A stretch of DNA of 64,000 nucleotides from Inia geoffrensis. Lineage: Eukaryota; Chordata; Mammalia; Artiodactyla; Iniidae. Location of the stretch: the NCBI GenBank assembly GCA_036417435.1, contig CM070905.1, forward strand, positions 24,281,592 through 24,345,591, read 5' to 3'. Under the pieces are notes generated by a model that worked only from the letters and a program-made list of their open reading frames with translations, did no database searches and was not told the DNA's origin. Below are positions 24,720-38,400 of this stretch, piece after piece; the first letter of the stretch is position 1; every line of letters begins with the position of its first letter. A program made the position numbers and the translations under genes.

Positions 24720-24733
24720 TTTTTTTTTTTTTT
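24720..24733. repeat. Poly-T run
   Basis: About 14 T residues without an adjacent SINE body. Confidence 0.8.
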
Positions 24734-25007
24734 CATTTGAAACACAGTTCAGTCACCCATTCATCTAGATATAGGATGAGCTTCAAAACAAAATTGCCAA
24801 GGAGCCTCTTGGTCCTGCTTCTGGGCACAATGACCTCCCAGCTGAGCCATCTATTCAGACATAAGCTAAACTCTCATAAAAGGATGTCAAACGTACCCTG
24901 TGTTGTCTTGGAGGCAACAACAATAAGAGCCACAAATGAGAGCAACATATGCACAGTGACATTTTCTAGCAGCGACATTAAAAAAAGAAACAGATAAAAT
25001 TACTTTT

Positions 25008-25213
25008 TTTTTTTCTTTTCGCAGTACGTGGGCCTCTCACTGCTGTGGCCTCTCCCGTTGCGGAGCACAGGCTCCGGACTCGCAGGCTCAGCGGCCATGG
25101 CTCACAGGCCCAGCCGCTCTGCGGCATGTGGGATCTTCCCAGAACGGGGCACGAACCCGTGTCCCCTGCATCGGCAGGAGGACTCCTCACCCACTGCGCC
25201 ACCAGGGAAGCCC
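25008..25213 (-). mobile_element. CHR SINE, short form
   Basis: T run with one C, gcagtacgtgggcctctc, ending ccaccagggaagcc. Perfect 13-bp TSD taaaattactttt at 24995-25007 and 25214-25226. Confidence 0.91.
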
Positions 25214-25329
25214 TAAAATTACTTTTAACAGTATTTTTGATTTAACTCAAAACGTCCAAAACATTATCATATCAACATATAACCAATATTATTTTTAAAG
25301 TATTGGGTTTTTTTTTCTTTCTTTCACTG

Positions 25330-25460
25330 ACAAAGTCTTTGAAATCCGGTGTGTGTTGTGCAGGAACAACACATCTCAGTCTGGACCAGCAATACTTCAA
25401 ATGCACAGTAGCCACACACAGCTGTGGTGGCGATACTGGACTGTACATGCCCAGACTGTC
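25330..25460. mobile_element. Possible hAT-type DNA transposon fossil
   Basis: The string caaatgcacagtagccacac followed by ggcgatactggactgtac resembles the 'agtagccacatgtggctagtggc..ttggacag' motif of a common mammalian DNA transposon. Subfamily not assigned. Confidence 0.4.
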
Positions 25461-26063
25461 CATTAAGGGACCAGAGTCTTAGCCTCAATCCTCTATTACA
25501 TGATCCTACCTTTTGTGGTTATACCTTTCTCTAGTTTCTACGGGGAACTTTTGTTATCTTCTATTTTAACATTCCTTGTAAATATTCTTAAACCAAGTAT
25601 GAAAAAACATGGTATAAAAAATGTTTATCATTCATTTTCCTATTTAAAAAATCTATTATTTAACTAGACTAGAAAGGCAAGCTATTTATGTAATTTTCAG
25701 TTCCAAAACACAATTTCAGGGGTGAGAATAAATGTGCACACAAAGGGAAAAAAATTCCTCTAATTCGTAACTATCGTAAAATATATTCTGTTCAGTATTT
25801 GATGAAGATACTTTTTCAGCGACTTCTCTACCAACGCAATGGTTGGACTTAATCATTGAGTTGCTGACGTAAGTCTAGAATTCTTCACCTTAGTGTTTGA
25901 AATGTACTCTAATGGTAACTATAAACTCACATTAAAGAAATATCTGCTTTTGTAATTATGATCAATGCTTCTGTTGAGTATTGATATTATTAGAAAGAAA
26001 ATGAGCAACTGGTAGATGTGAACTGTTTATGCTTATGTTCAGCACAATCAAAAGCTGAAATCT

Positions 26064-26316
26064 GGGCTTCCCTGGTGGCGCAGTGGTTGAGAATCTGCCT
26101 GCCAATGCAGGGGACGCGGGCTCGAGCCCTGGTCTGGGAGGATCCCACATGCCTCGGAGGAACTGGGCCCATGAGCCACAACTACTGAGCCTGCGCGTCT
26201 GGAGCCTGTGCTCCACAACAAGAGAGGCTGCGATAGTGAGTGGCCGCCGCTTGCCACAACTAGAGAAGGCCCTCGCACAGAAACGAAGACCCAACACAGC
26301 CATAAATAAATTTAAA
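26064..26316 (+). mobile_element. CHR SINE, long form
   Basis: Head gggcttccctggtggcgcag; 3' region includes cacaactagagaaggccctc and acgaagacccaacacagcc. Perfect 14-bp TSD aaaagctgaaatct at 26050-26063 and 26317-26330. Confidence 0.91.
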
Positions 26317-26569
26317 AAAAGCTGAAATCTCTGTGTCCCATTAGGACATCGTTTAGCTCTGGCATGTCTTAAATTAGAAGAACTTTTACAGATACACTGA
26401 CAAAAAATTATACATCTACACTGCAAAGAGAAGCAGACAAACCAATGATCCTTTCCTACCTCTCCAAGCCACAGCTTAGATGCATTCGGTAACACCCCCT
26501 TTAAAATCATTGTAATTAGGTGTTAACGCTGTTTATTCACGTATTTATGTTGCTCTCTCTGATCTACAA

Positions 26570-26616
26570 TCACCCTTTCCCCCTCCCCCCTCACTCCCTC
26601 CCCCGCACCCCGCAAC
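26570..26616. repeat. C-rich low-complexity stretch
   Basis: Pyrimidine-rich segment with several runs of five or more C (ccctcccccctcactccctc). On the SND1 transcript it is purine/G-rich. Confidence 0.75.
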
Positions 26617-28744
26617 GTCAGGACTACTTTGAGCACATTTCATTTTCATCAATGGAATGTTAACCTCTACTGTTTCCCAACCTCCATGAGCACAGACTCA
26701 AGGAGCTTTCTTATTTGATGCATTTCTGACAAAATGAACCCATTAGTCCCCACCCCCTTGTCGGATGGGCAAATGCATTTATCTGTTTTGAAAGGAAAGG
26801 TAAAATCCAGCTTCATACGGGGCCTATGGAGATGCTAAGAGTCTCTACCTGACATTAGGCATTCATTTAAGTGGACATCACTACTCCCCAAGAAACACTC
26901 AGTTTGGTAAATATTTAATTAGAAGCATACACAGGCATGAGATTCACAAGTAAATGTGAAAATATTTTATATAAACGGCCATTAGAACTGGGCAAAGATT
27001 TCTAAAAGTAGTGATAACACCCTGACAAAAACATAACATTAATATGGTTGGAAACATGATGTATAGTTTATATATGAGGTAGATAACGACCACATATAAA
27101 ATAATCAGGGAAATTAAGTTCTGACCATTGAAAATATTTCAAGTAAATCTGATGAGGATCAAAGACAAATAGAAACCACTACGTGAGAGTAACCTTGCAG
27201 CTGCAAGCATTTTCATTAATCCTCTTGATTCTTAAGTCCTTATAAACCTACAGATATATCTAAAAAGTGTAACCTGTTTGCATTAGTGCTCCAACCTCTA
27301 TATTACTCATTACTGCATCATGGTTTAACTCATCCCAATACCTAATTTTAATTCCACACTGTCTGTACCAAAGAATGCCAAAGGCCCCCCAAAACACTAC
27401 TGGAAACTGTCCCACAGGTTCCCTGCAGGTCTCTTCTTACTTCTCCTCAGAGCCACCATCTCCACTGCTTTCCTCTGGAGGATGAAGGTTGAGTGTGGGT
27501 CATTTTTCTCCTCTATACAAGTGTCAGTCATGGTCATCTGTGTCCAAAGTTTCCCAGGTCAGCAGCAGTCAGGGGAAATTAAATCACTCCACCCAGAGCT
27601 CTCCCTGGAGGAGTTCCAGCCACACAAGCAGCACAAATATACAGATACTCATGCCTTTGTGTAGAATACACAGTGTCACCCAGTCTTGAAAATAACAGCT
27701 GGAATAAAGCTAAGATGAGAGGCTCAGGCATATGAAGAAAGGGGATTTGCTTAATGGCATCTAAGATGTATTACTGGAGGAAAAAGGATGCTTTTAAGAC
27801 ATGGATAAAAAAAGGTTAAATTACATTTTCTCTACAAACATAGTATGTGCCAGTCTACAAAGGAAAAGACCACTCAACAAAAGGCTGGGAAACCAAAGCA
27901 ATAAAAGTGGGGGCTAAAGTAGTCACCCAGCCAAGAGTTCCAATCAATTCCTATTGCTCCGGGGGTTGGGTATTGCAAAGTCAGTACAGAAAAGCCACCC
28001 TGCATTCACTACGTTCAGAGCACACCTATTTCTCCAGCATGCCCGCGAGCTGCCATTTAGAAGTCACTCAGACAAAGGAAATAAACAAACACTCAGGTAA
28101 GTTAACTTAAAGGTGAAAGTTAGAATGGTGAATTGGACTAGTAGAAGTGTATTTTGACCTCAAAGGAGAATGATGAAGAAAAAATATAATTCTTAAGGAA
28201 TACCTGCCAATGGCACAAAGAAAAATAGCCCAAAGATACAGCCCTTCTGTTGTATAAATTATCCTTGGTTTCGTTGCTAAGAAAAGATTCCAAGAGAGTC
28301 AGATGTTAACATCATAGGCCTTTCTTCCTTTAGATATACCTTCCTCTCCCTGTATTTCACACAGAAGATAGAGGCCTACTAAATGAAACGAAGTCCCTTG
28401 ATCAAAGGCACAGCGTGCCCAGAGTAATAACACCTAAGGTCAATGTCTGAAACTACACACAGACACTGATCAAAGACCATCCTGACTGCATCTGTGTCCA
28501 CCTCCAAATCCAGGTCTCTTAACAAAAACAGTGTACGTCTATGCACACAGCCAAGTCCCCAGCCCGCAAATATGTATTAGGAAATTAGGTGGTTAGCACT
28601 GGATTATAAACCTAGGTCAAAGGCACCAATTACAGTCTAAATTCATGAAGCAAATTGCCTCTCAGCAACTGCATAGCCAAAGAAGCCCTCTCCCAGACTC
28701 AAAGTTCTTCCATTTCCATTACTAACATAGAGATACAAAGTAAA

Positions 28745-29300
28745 GAAATTTCTCTAGTTCTTCAAAAAATTAAAAATAGAATTACCGTAAGATCTAGCAG
28801 TTCTACTTCTGGGTATATTCAATCCAGGGTCTCAGAAATATTTGTACTCCATGTTCACAGCAGCACTACTCACAATAATCAACAGGTAGAAGAAACCCAA
28901 ATGTCCACTGATGAAGAAACAAAATGTGGTAGATACACACAATGGAATATTTTTCAGCCTTAAAAAGGAAGGAAATTCTGACATATGCTATGACTTGTAT
29001 GAGTCTGGAGGATGTCATGCTAAGTTATATAAGCCAGTCATAAAAAAGAAATACTGTATGATTCCACTTAAATGAGGTACCTGGAGTAGTCAAACTCAAA
29101 GAAACAAAGTAGATGGTGGTTGTTAGGGACTGCTGGGAGGAAGGAACAGGGAGTTGTTGTTTAATGGGTATACTTTCAGTTTTGCAAGGTAGAGACTGAT
29201 TGCAGGACAATGTGAATATATTTAACACTACTGAACTGTACACTTTAAAATGGTTAAGAAGGTAAATTTTATGTAATGTGCATCTTGCCACAATTATGTG
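28745..29300 (+). mobile_element. Old L1 (L1M-type) 3' end
   Basis: Recognisable order: 'attaccgtaagatctagcag', 'gaaacccaaatgtccactga', 'gtatgattccacttaaatga', 'aactgtacactttaaaatgg' and 'cttgccacaatt'. This is the end of ORF2 and the 3' UTR of an old mammalian L1. A short (tg) run follows at 29297-29320. Confidence 0.82.
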
Positions 29301-29576
29301 TGTGTGAGTATGTGTGTATTTTTTAACTTGGGGTAGTCTACCCACGTAAGCGAGGCAGAGGCCAGACAACTGCAGAATCTCCTTGAAGAATTCAAGAGGA
29401 TACTTCTATCACTTTCCCAAGAAAACAGATGGTTACCCACAGGCAGTAGTGATTAGAAGTCCTGTACCAAAACCCATTAATAAAGGAGTAGAAGTCTCAG
29501 TCATGGAGGACAAATCATTCCATCTTTCTCAGGGTGTGATATATCTATTTTCTTGCTTTCTAAAAAACAGCCAACT

Positions 29577-29787
29577 TGGGCTTCCCTGGTGGCGCAGTGG
29601 TTGAGAGTCCGCCTGCCGATGCAGGGGACACGGGTTCGTGCCCCGGTCGGGGAAGATCACACATGCCGCAGAGCGGCTGGGCCTGTGAGCCATGGCCGCT
29701 GAGCCTGCGCGTCCGGAGCGTGTGCTCCGCAACGGGAGAGGCCACAACAGTGAGAGGCCCGCGTACCGCAAAAAAAAAAAAAAAAAC
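29577..29787 (+). mobile_element. CHR SINE, short form
   Basis: Complete short form. Perfect 15-bp TSD aaaaaacagccaact at 29562-29576 and 29788-29802, one of the youngest-looking copies here. Confidence 0.92.
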
Positions 29788-30139
29788 AAAAAACAGCCAA
29801 CTGAAGCTGCATGTCTAGGTGCCACAAGTCTAACTAGATGTACCGGCTTTACCATTTCTCAGAGGCAGCTGTAGAACGGGATAGAGTAGCCTACAGCTGA
29901 CTTTCTATAAAATTGTCACATAATTTTGGAAGTCTTGCGCTCTGACACGTTCCCTCTCTGAGGAATAGTCCTCCGTGGAGATCTGTCACGTGTAGATCTA
30001 CCCTTTTGGGGAACTTTTTATTGCCTCCCACCATAATTTCCCACCTCTATCTAGTTCTCTAGAGGAATTTAATCACTGTTGTCCATGCTCTTCTCTAATG
30101 AACATTCGGTTTTCATATGCTTCTCTAAGTGGCATTTTT

Positions 30140-30600
30140 ACTGTTGGCAGAAACCTAAATTGGTACATCTTTTGCAGTCAAACTGGCAATTGTACTAACA
30201 TTTAATATGTGGATGTCTTTTGACCCAACAATTCCACTTCTAGGAATTTAGTCTATAGAAACAAAGATGTATGTACAAGCATTCTGTCCTTTGTATTCAT
30301 GGCAGTTTAACACGAATGCATAATTACAAGTTGTGATCTAACTCTGACACTAGCCCAAGTTCCAAGTTGGCAGTCACCACAGCAATTTTTTCCCTCTATA
30401 TTACAAGCATGTCTCAATAAATACGCTGTAGCTGTTGAAAACAAGGGAGATCTATATATTCTGCTATGATAACATGTTCAAATTTTAAAAAGCAAAGGCA
30501 CAATGGTAGCTATAATCTTATTTGGGGGAATTCAGGGACACACCTAGGAACAATCTGGTGGAACTTACCCAACACTGTTAGAAGGGCTTACACCTTCAAA
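30140..30600 (+). mobile_element. Old L1 (L1M-type) 3' fragment
   Basis: 'caaactggcaattgtactaa', 'cccaacaattccacttctag' and 'aaaagcaaaggcacaatggt' match the ORF2-end/3' UTR region of old L1s. Boundaries approximate. Confidence 0.65.
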
Positions 30601-31220
30601 GGTACTATTATGGGGCACGTTGAACTTTTCTCACCATAAATTTCTAAGATTTTAAAATTACATTTGGAGGAGAAAAAAAATACGATTGAGTTAAAAAATA
30701 CAAACAAGTGGTAGCTGGAATAAAATATACAACAGAAACATGTACTTTTATTAAAAAACAAACAAAAAACTGGCCTACTCACAACCAGACTTCAATGTTG
30801 AATATCTATTTCATCAGACTAGTTCCCAGGATGAGGCCAGGGTCACCACTTAGTAGCGTCTGCCAACCGATAAGGATTATGCAGGGCAGGCTATACACTG
30901 TTAGAAGGATACTTCCAGGTGCCCAGTGGTGCACTGTTTCCATAGCAGGGGGGCATCACTATCTGCAAATGAACTGTCAATCTCACTGTGCACTGATAAT
31001 GATGCTGCCACCACCACCTGCCTGCCATATGTCTTCCCTACTTGTCACGTAACAAGGAACTGCATTTTGGCATGCTGATCACTGACAAGTCTGACACTAC
31101 TGCTCAATGTTTGTTATAACTAACTGCAGCACTTCATATAGCCGAGGCAGCTACATGATGCCTCACAGGATGCAGGACATAAAATATTACTTTGCCAACT
31201 GACCACTGACTAAGCCCCCC

Positions 31221-31535
31221 AATTTTTTTTTAATATAAATTTATTTATTTATTTATTTTTGGCTGCATTGGGTCTTCGTTGCTGTATGCAGGCTTCTCAT
31301 TGTGGTGGCTTCCCTTGTTGCGGAGCACAGGCTCTAGGTGCGCAGGCTTCAGTAGTTGTGGCTTGCTGGCTTCAATAGTTGTGGCTCATGGGCTCTAAAG
31401 CGCAGGCTCAGTAGTTGTGGTGTATGGGCTTAAGTTGCTCCGAGGCATGTGGGATCTTCCTGCACCAGGGCTCGAACCCGTGTCTTGTGCACTGGCAGGC
31501 GGATTCTTAACCTCTGCACCACGAGGGAAGCACCC
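31221..31535 (-). mobile_element. CHR SINE, long form
   Basis: Left end with oligo-T, an (attt) run and ggctgcattgggtcttcgtt; right end caccacgagggaagcac. TSD not resolved and internal divergence is higher than in the short forms, so it is an older copy. Confidence 0.85.
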
Positions 31536-32384
31536 AGCATTTTACAGCAAACTACTCTGTTGTTCTTCCTTTACTTCTAAGTCCAAGAACTGCTAATCAA
31601 AGGGCTGTGCCCCATCCCCACTTCACGCCCTGTGATCCTGTTTCCCATTAGTGGAATAAACAAGGAACATAGACTTCCCACTATGATATTGAATTCGTTT
31701 TGTCTCCCTTAATCATCATGGTGTAGTCAAGAAAGACTCATGGCAACCCCTGGGGTTTCCATTTTTAGCTCTAACATAATGCACAGATTAGCCAAAGGTA
31801 TGACATCATAGGTCAAGAACTGGTGGTGATGGAACACCGTCTCACAGCAGGAGGTAATCTGAAGATAATGAAACATGGTAAACCATGTTTGGTGTACCAG
31901 TAATCTGCCTCCACAGTCACTGCTCCTATTAGTAGAACTCTAACTCATGCACTCCTCTCTGTATATATCAGAGAATCTCAAAATATAACTCTTGTTATTC
32001 ACACCTAATCAACAGACTAGGAACTCGTTTCCAAAATGAAGAAAAGCAGATTTTCAGAGCCTGACATTATCTTTTTAGGTAAAAGAAAGTGAACACACAA
32101 CTGTGAAATCAATCAAGCATGTGAATCAAACGTTTTTTCCCATTAATGATGAGAACATAAAGGTAATTATCCAACAGCACTTTCTATGAATTAGCAAATC
32201 ATTGGACAAGTATATGCTTCCCTTAATGAGGGGACTCATCGCACATTTCTGCTGCCACTCCCATCCCCATTCTCACCTACCTCTCAACTCACTGGATAAA
32301 ATGCCACCCAGCAGTAACATCAACAAAGAAACACCAAGTACTGCTTGTCATTCCTTCAGCAGCCATTCCACCAACAGTCAACAA

Positions 32385-32765
32385 CAGTCAAAAGTATACT
32401 CATTTAGTAAATTTTAGTATAACCACAATGTTGTGCAACCACCACCATTATAATTCCAGAATACTTTCATCACCCCAAAAGATACCCTTTACCCACTGAG
32501 CACTCATTCCCCATGCCCTGGCCACCACCAATCTACTTATTGTCTCTTTCAATTCACCTGTTTTGGACACTTCCTTTAAATGGAAACATACAATAAGTAG
32601 TCTTTCGTGTCTCACATCTTTCACATGGTCTAATGCTTTCAGGTTCATCCAGGATGTTCCATATGTCAGTACTTAATTTCCTTTTATGGGAGAGTCTACA
32701 CAGTGTGTGCATATACCATATTGTGTTTATCCATGAAAATATACGTTTGAGACTGCAGCCATAAC
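32385..32765 (-). mobile_element. Old L1 (L1M-type) 3' UTR fragment
   Basis: Read on the plus strand, 'ttcaggttcatccaggatgt', 'tcagtacttaatttcctttt' and 'accatattgtgtttatccat' are the complement of the L1M ORF2 end/3' UTR, preceded by a stretch ('accaccaccattataattcc') also typical of it. Confidence 0.7.
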
Positions 32766-33988
32766 AAAGTGCATTGAGAACCACTTGAATAAAATCTCAT
32801 TATAATGATAAAAATATATATATTTTTTATAACAAGAAAGTACCTTGAGAATCAGCTGAGAGCAGCTGATACCATATGCAGAAGAGCCTACTATCATTGA
32901 CACAACTAACTAAACCATCGGAGTCAAATCACATAAGGGAAATATTTAAATCTCCCAACCTGTCTGGTTCAGAGAACCTCAAGCAAATCCATATATTTTT
33001 TCTTTTTTTTAAAGCCACTCTTTCATAAAGAGGAAGAAGAAATCTTTCAGGGCCTAAGTATTGTGGGATGGTTCAAAAAACCAACCAACCAGCCACTTCA
33101 GAGGAAAGCAAGCTTCTTCCCAATGGGTCATGTGCTCAGGACAGCAGAGGCACCGTGTAGAATGCCAAAAATTATACGGACACCATCTATGGAAATATTC
33201 TTCCAAAAGACACAATCCTGTAAGGCTTTAACCCTCCTACTGGCTACAGCTGCTTCCCAGTTTCCTTGCACACACTCACTCATGATGAACCAGACTGTAA
33301 CTCTGGTTTCAAGGATCCTCATATCTTCATTACTTAGCCTGTTTGAATACATCCTTGGTACCCACAGCAGTGCATCTCTCTCTGACCTGTCGCATGTGCT
33401 CATTTCTATGTGATGCTCTGCATACCAGCTGACCCAATTCCTCTCCTGCCTGCACCAATTCCACAGCGGAAAATGAATGATAAGTTCTCTACAGCACAGA
33501 AGGAAAGGAATAAACAGAAAGACTCCATGAGCCCTCCTCCATAATTTAGCACGGATAGATTTTTTTATTCTTCTGCTACTAAAGAAAAGTCTCCATGTCT
33601 TTTAGCACACAAGATAATCTCAAAACAGGACAACTGGTTTACTCATTACATAACTGTTTGACCTATAAATTTATTAACCTGATCATCAAAAGATGAGATT
33701 AAGAATATAGTGAGGATATTTAACAACATTCTGCCACTGTAGAATTACCACAGAAGTTTAGACAACTCTGTGGGAAAGAATTTAAAGCCAAAACTTCTAG
33801 CAGCTCTAGAGGGTAAGAGAAAAATGCCCAGTGAGTATAAGCAGAATATACTGATACAACCACCTGGATCACACAACAGTGCCAACCTCCAAACACTAGA
33901 AAATCACCAACTGAGGCTTCCATCTATTGAGTTTATTGAGATCACTGGCCAAGGTCTTTATGCAAACTACCCTAAGGAGAGACTTCTT

Positions 33989-34202
33989 TTTTTGTTTGTT
34001 TGTTTGTTTTGCGGTACGTGGGCCTCTCACTGCTGTGGCCTCTCCCGTTGCGGAGCACAGGCTCCGGATGCGCAGGCTCAGTGGCCACGGCCCACAGGCC
34101 CAGCCGCCCCGCGGCACGCGGGATCCTCCCAGACCGGGGCACGAACCCGCGTCCCCTGCATCGGCAGGCAGACCCTCAACCACTGCACCACCAGGGAAGC
34201 CC
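33989..34202 (-). mobile_element. CHR SINE, short form
   Basis: The tail on the plus strand is (tttg) repeats, then gcggtacgtgggcctctc, ending accaccagggaagccc. Perfect 14-bp TSD aggagagacttctt at 33975-33988 and 34203-34216. Confidence 0.92.
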
Positions 34203-34913
34203 AGGAGAGACTTCTTGAACAATCTCAGAAGAATTGTCTGAAGCCCAATCATTTCACTTCATTCAGTACATTTCAGAACTAGTAGGTATAGGAAATGGAA
34301 ATTGAACTTACTGTATTAGAGAAAGTGCAGGCAAAACTGCTATAAATACATGCTAAATTTCATATATATGAATGAAATCAAACAGAACAGTAACACATAT
34401 CAAAAAAAACAACAAGAAAATTTCAGGCTAATTAGGTGAAAAAGAAACGATGGGTCCATAATATATTGTCTATTTTCTCTGTAAAAGATGAACCAAGTTG
34501 CATAGGTATGTTTAAATCAAATGAAATGATGCACTTATAAATAGAACCTGCATAACAAATGGCTGTAATTGATAGTTTATAAACTGAGATATTTAATAAA
34601 ATGAGCATTCTGTTAGTGACATCTGATAAAATTCCTGTGAGTAAATGTCATGATAAACATAATACTGTAATTAAATCACTAAAATATTCAATGATAAGTG
34701 TGGGGTTCAAAAGCCTAGAAAAACATTCCATAGTTAATAGGAAATTATAGGCATGTTAGAGATACCCTGATCTGGAGCAAATGGGGAAAAAAGAGAAGAA
34801 TTAACTGGCATTGATCTAATAAGCAACTCTCAAACCCGGAAAGAATGAACACAACCAATTTTTAATAATTCCACAACATATCAGCAACCAATCTATCTGT
34901 GAGAGCTTTTTTT

Positions 34914-35113
34914 TTTTTTTTTGCGGTACGCAGGCCTCTCACTGTTGTGGCCTCTCCCGTTGCAGAGCACAGGCTCCGGACGCGCAGGCTCAGCGGCCAT
35001 GGCTCACGGGCCCAGCCGCTCCGCAGCATGTGGGATCTTCCTGGACCGGGGCACGAACCCGTGTCCCCTGCATCGGCAGGTGGACTCTCAACCACTGCGC
35101 CACCAGGGAAGCC
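34914..35113 (-). mobile_element. CHR SINE, short form
   Basis: T run, gcggtacgcaggcctctc, ending ccaccagggaagcc. 17-bp TSD ctgtgagagcttttttt at 34897-34913 and 35114-35130. It is a direct repeat of the copy at 33989-34202, about 0.7 kb away. Confidence 0.92.
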
Positions 35114-36399
35114 CTGTGAGAGCTTTTTTTGTTTTAAATATACATTTTTGCTTCTCTTGAATATTGTGAGACTATATTTTAGCTGCTTAGAGGTGGCTGG
35201 GCTGTGGAACTGGGGGAGTCACATTAATAACATCTACAACATAACAGTTTTTCAGAAAGATTAAATAATCTGTCCAAAAATTATGCAAGATGGGGCTCTT
35301 CTGCAATACGGAATGGCAAACTCATACAATTTGGAATAGGGTAGCTTACCAAGACTGAAAATGGAAAATATCTCAGTAGTAAGTTACTTTTTAATGATTA
35401 AGTTAAAATTTTTATTATTATACAAAGATTTTTTTAATTCCAACTCTTAGTTAGCTGAGCTTTTAAGGGATAAGATAAAGTAAAATGAATGACTATTTAA
35501 AGTCAAATGAAAGGAATCACAGTTACTACCTAAGGCAAGCATATACCACTATGTAAGAAAAAGCAGATTCAGAGGAGTTATGTGAATTACCCAAATTTAA
35601 AGAGCAATTCAATGAAAGAGTTGTAACTACTAGAGCCTAAATATCAGAGCAAATAAAATTTGAAATTATAAGACCAGTAATCCACAATAAAAAGTCATTT
35701 CAGTAAATGAAGCCTGTTATATGCCTGGAGAGATTTACAGTCTAAGAGCTCAAGGTCTTCCAAGTCTGAGAAGCTACCTTTCAGAAGCTACACTTAAATA
35801 CAGGATACAATGCAGGGGGCTGAAGGGGTAATCCATGAGAAGCCTGAGACAGACTTCCAACTTTGGTTACTGCCTCTGGTTCTCTCCAAAACTATCCAGC
35901 TTATTGCTGTATCTCCTGCTGATCTATAAGTAAATCAAAAATAAAAATACAAAGAAATGATTTTGTTGTGATGTTGCTTTAAAATAACTAAGGAAATAAT
36001 GGAAGGTTAAAATGAAGCATTAAGAACTAGGCTAAATGAAATATATGGAGAAGAATAAAATTAAAGTTTAAATTAGAATTAAAATCTCAAAAACCATTAG
36101 TAGGACTTTTTAAATGGGAGAAAATATATGGGACTTAAAAGGGGGGAAGCTATTATACTTCTTAAATGACCAAATCCTGTGTAAAAAAGCACTCAACATC
36201 AATTAAGACTTATTATATACGAATTATAATTATATATAAATTATACATAAAAGAAGCTGTTTTGCCCTTAACGCTTCTAAACTTAAGATCCTCCCAAATC
36301 TAGAAGCCTGATTCTCTGTCCTCAGTGAATCTAGTTGATTATACACAGTATGGCATGTTTAGCGAAACATAAAATAAAGCCACAGTACCATAGTTCAAA

Positions 36400-36640
36400 A
36401 AATTAAGATGAACACAAATTGGTAAAATAAATTATCATACAATCATGGAATAAAATGACACAGCCATTGTAATTATTACTTTAAGAAATTTCATTTAAGG
36501 ATGCGAGGAAATGTTCAGGTATGCTGTCAATTGAAAAAATAAGGACATATAGATTTATCTGTATGTTTATATTTGAATCAGAGAAAATACCTCAAAATAT
36601 TAACAGTGCTTTGAATTACTTTTAATTTTCCTTTATACTT
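36400..36640 (+). mobile_element. Old L1/HAL1-type fragment
   Basis: 'tcatacaatcatggaataaa', 'cacagccattgtaattatta' and 'gaaatgttcaggtatgctgt' resemble the 3' part of old L1/HAL1 elements. Very diverged. Confidence 0.5.
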
Positions 36641-37083
36641 TCCAAATTTAATATAACAAACATACATTGCTTTTATAATCAGGAAACAAAAACCCACAGA
36701 AGGAAAACAAAAAGATCATCACAGTTAAGGTGTGGTCTAAGGTAACAGGAGACACATTCATAAAAAGCATAACCTGTGTGTCACTGATAGTTGGGGAGAC
36801 TTGATTCTCTCGCTCCAATTCTCCAGAAGGCTTGGAATCAACTGAAAAAATTTTATTTGGTGCTCGCATGTTCCTACTTCCCTATTTTCAAAAGTAACTT
36901 ACAAATTATAGTAACCGAGTCTAACATTCTAAAAACCAGAGAAAGTATGTGGCGAATACTTAACCTGAGAAGGAAGTTCATGGGGTCACTCCCAAAGAAG
37001 AAAGATCAAGAAAGAGGTCTTTAAAGCTTTCCAAAGTGAAGAACTAAAGAAATAAGATGGTCAACAGTAGGAAGATGACTAGA

Positions 37084-37199
37084 GGGACTTCCCAGGGGGT
37101 CTAGGGTTAAGATTCCACCTTCCAATGCAGGGGGTGTGGGTTCCATCCCTGGTAGGGGAAACTAAGATCCCACATGCTGTGCAGTGCAGCCAAAAAAAA
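37084..37199 (+). mobile_element. CHR-2-like short tRNA-derived SINE
   Basis: Begins gggacttcccagggggtcta and ends gtgcagccaaaaaaaa. TSD of 7 bp or slightly more, gactaga at 37077-37083 and 37200-37206. Confidence 0.8.
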
Positions 37200-38400
37200 G
37201 ACTAGAATTACTCAAAATAAAGACACTCCATGGCTCAAGAAGACAAAATACAAATCTCTTTATGCATTCCCATTTGTATCTGTGGAAACTGCATAGGAAC
37301 CCTTCATCTTTTCCTAGCAGTGCGAATGCTACCTCTACTAGAGTGATGACAAGACCAGCACCATGAAAATGGATGAAGATCAGAATTTACATTCTAGGCT
37401 GTATAGCCAAAGTGAATCCTAAACCTATATTGGTTTAGTCCTTAGAACTGGCAGGTAATTTTGGAGGCCAACAAATGACAATAGTGCTGAGGATGTACCT
37501 GGCCTAACTCATTTCAATCAATTTTGGTTAATATGCACTTTATTGTAAAAAGGACACTATTTAGAATCAGTGGAAACTTGAGAGTAACACTACAGAGAAA
37601 TGACAATATGACTCTAACTGAACAATCAGTTTATCTACATCTTTTAATAAAGCCACATTTCTACTTCATTTTCTTCTCAATATACCTCCTATTTAATACT
37701 AGCATAAATCATTAATTGCTATAAGCAACCAAGAATCATCATCATTCTGTAATACAAAACATAACAAATCTCTCACCTGAAGTATCAGTGAAGTACTTTA
37801 AACAAAACATGTTACCTATGGGATTAGAAATAAACCCATTTCACAATATTACCTCAAATGTAATCAATCTTTGAATTCAACCTCTTAATAGTAAACCAAT
37901 TGGAAATAATATTTTGAAATGCTGGATTAATTACTCGAGTGTTCATCTGGGAGTTGAAAAGCAGGACACCCAACATCTATTTCTAACTGATGATCAAACA
38001 GCTGTGCTTGTTGGATAGGTAAGTTCACGAGACAGAGACTTCAATTTGGGGCTTCAAGCTTGAGACTTTCAGAGAGATTGGGGGTTAAGAAAGAATGCTG
38101 GATGGGGCATACTTTGTACTTTATTTAGCTTACTTTGGGTCACAGAAAATTAAGTTCTCATCATACCTCCTGCCATTTCCCATGGAAACTCTATCAAGAT
38201 ATAAAAAATGTACCTGGAATCTCAGAAAAGAAGCAAACTGGATGTTAAGAGTACTCTCCAAGCTCTCGCTTCCCCAGGTCCACTCCCACTTCCTCTGAGT
38301 CAGGCAAAACCAAGTCAGTGTCACTGAGCACTTGGGGATCAAAAAGGTTTTCTTAAAAAGAAGGGCAAGCAATACACCCTCATCTTGTTAGATTGTTTTT

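Noticed and set aside
25962..26510. 182-codon minus-strand frame
   Set aside because: Its middle is the antisense of the long CHR SINE at 26064-26316, and the flanks show no domain or codon pattern.
33770..34282. 170-codon plus-strand frame
   Set aside because: It runs through the SINE at 33989-34202. The non-SINE start is unrecognised and there are no splice or promoter signals.
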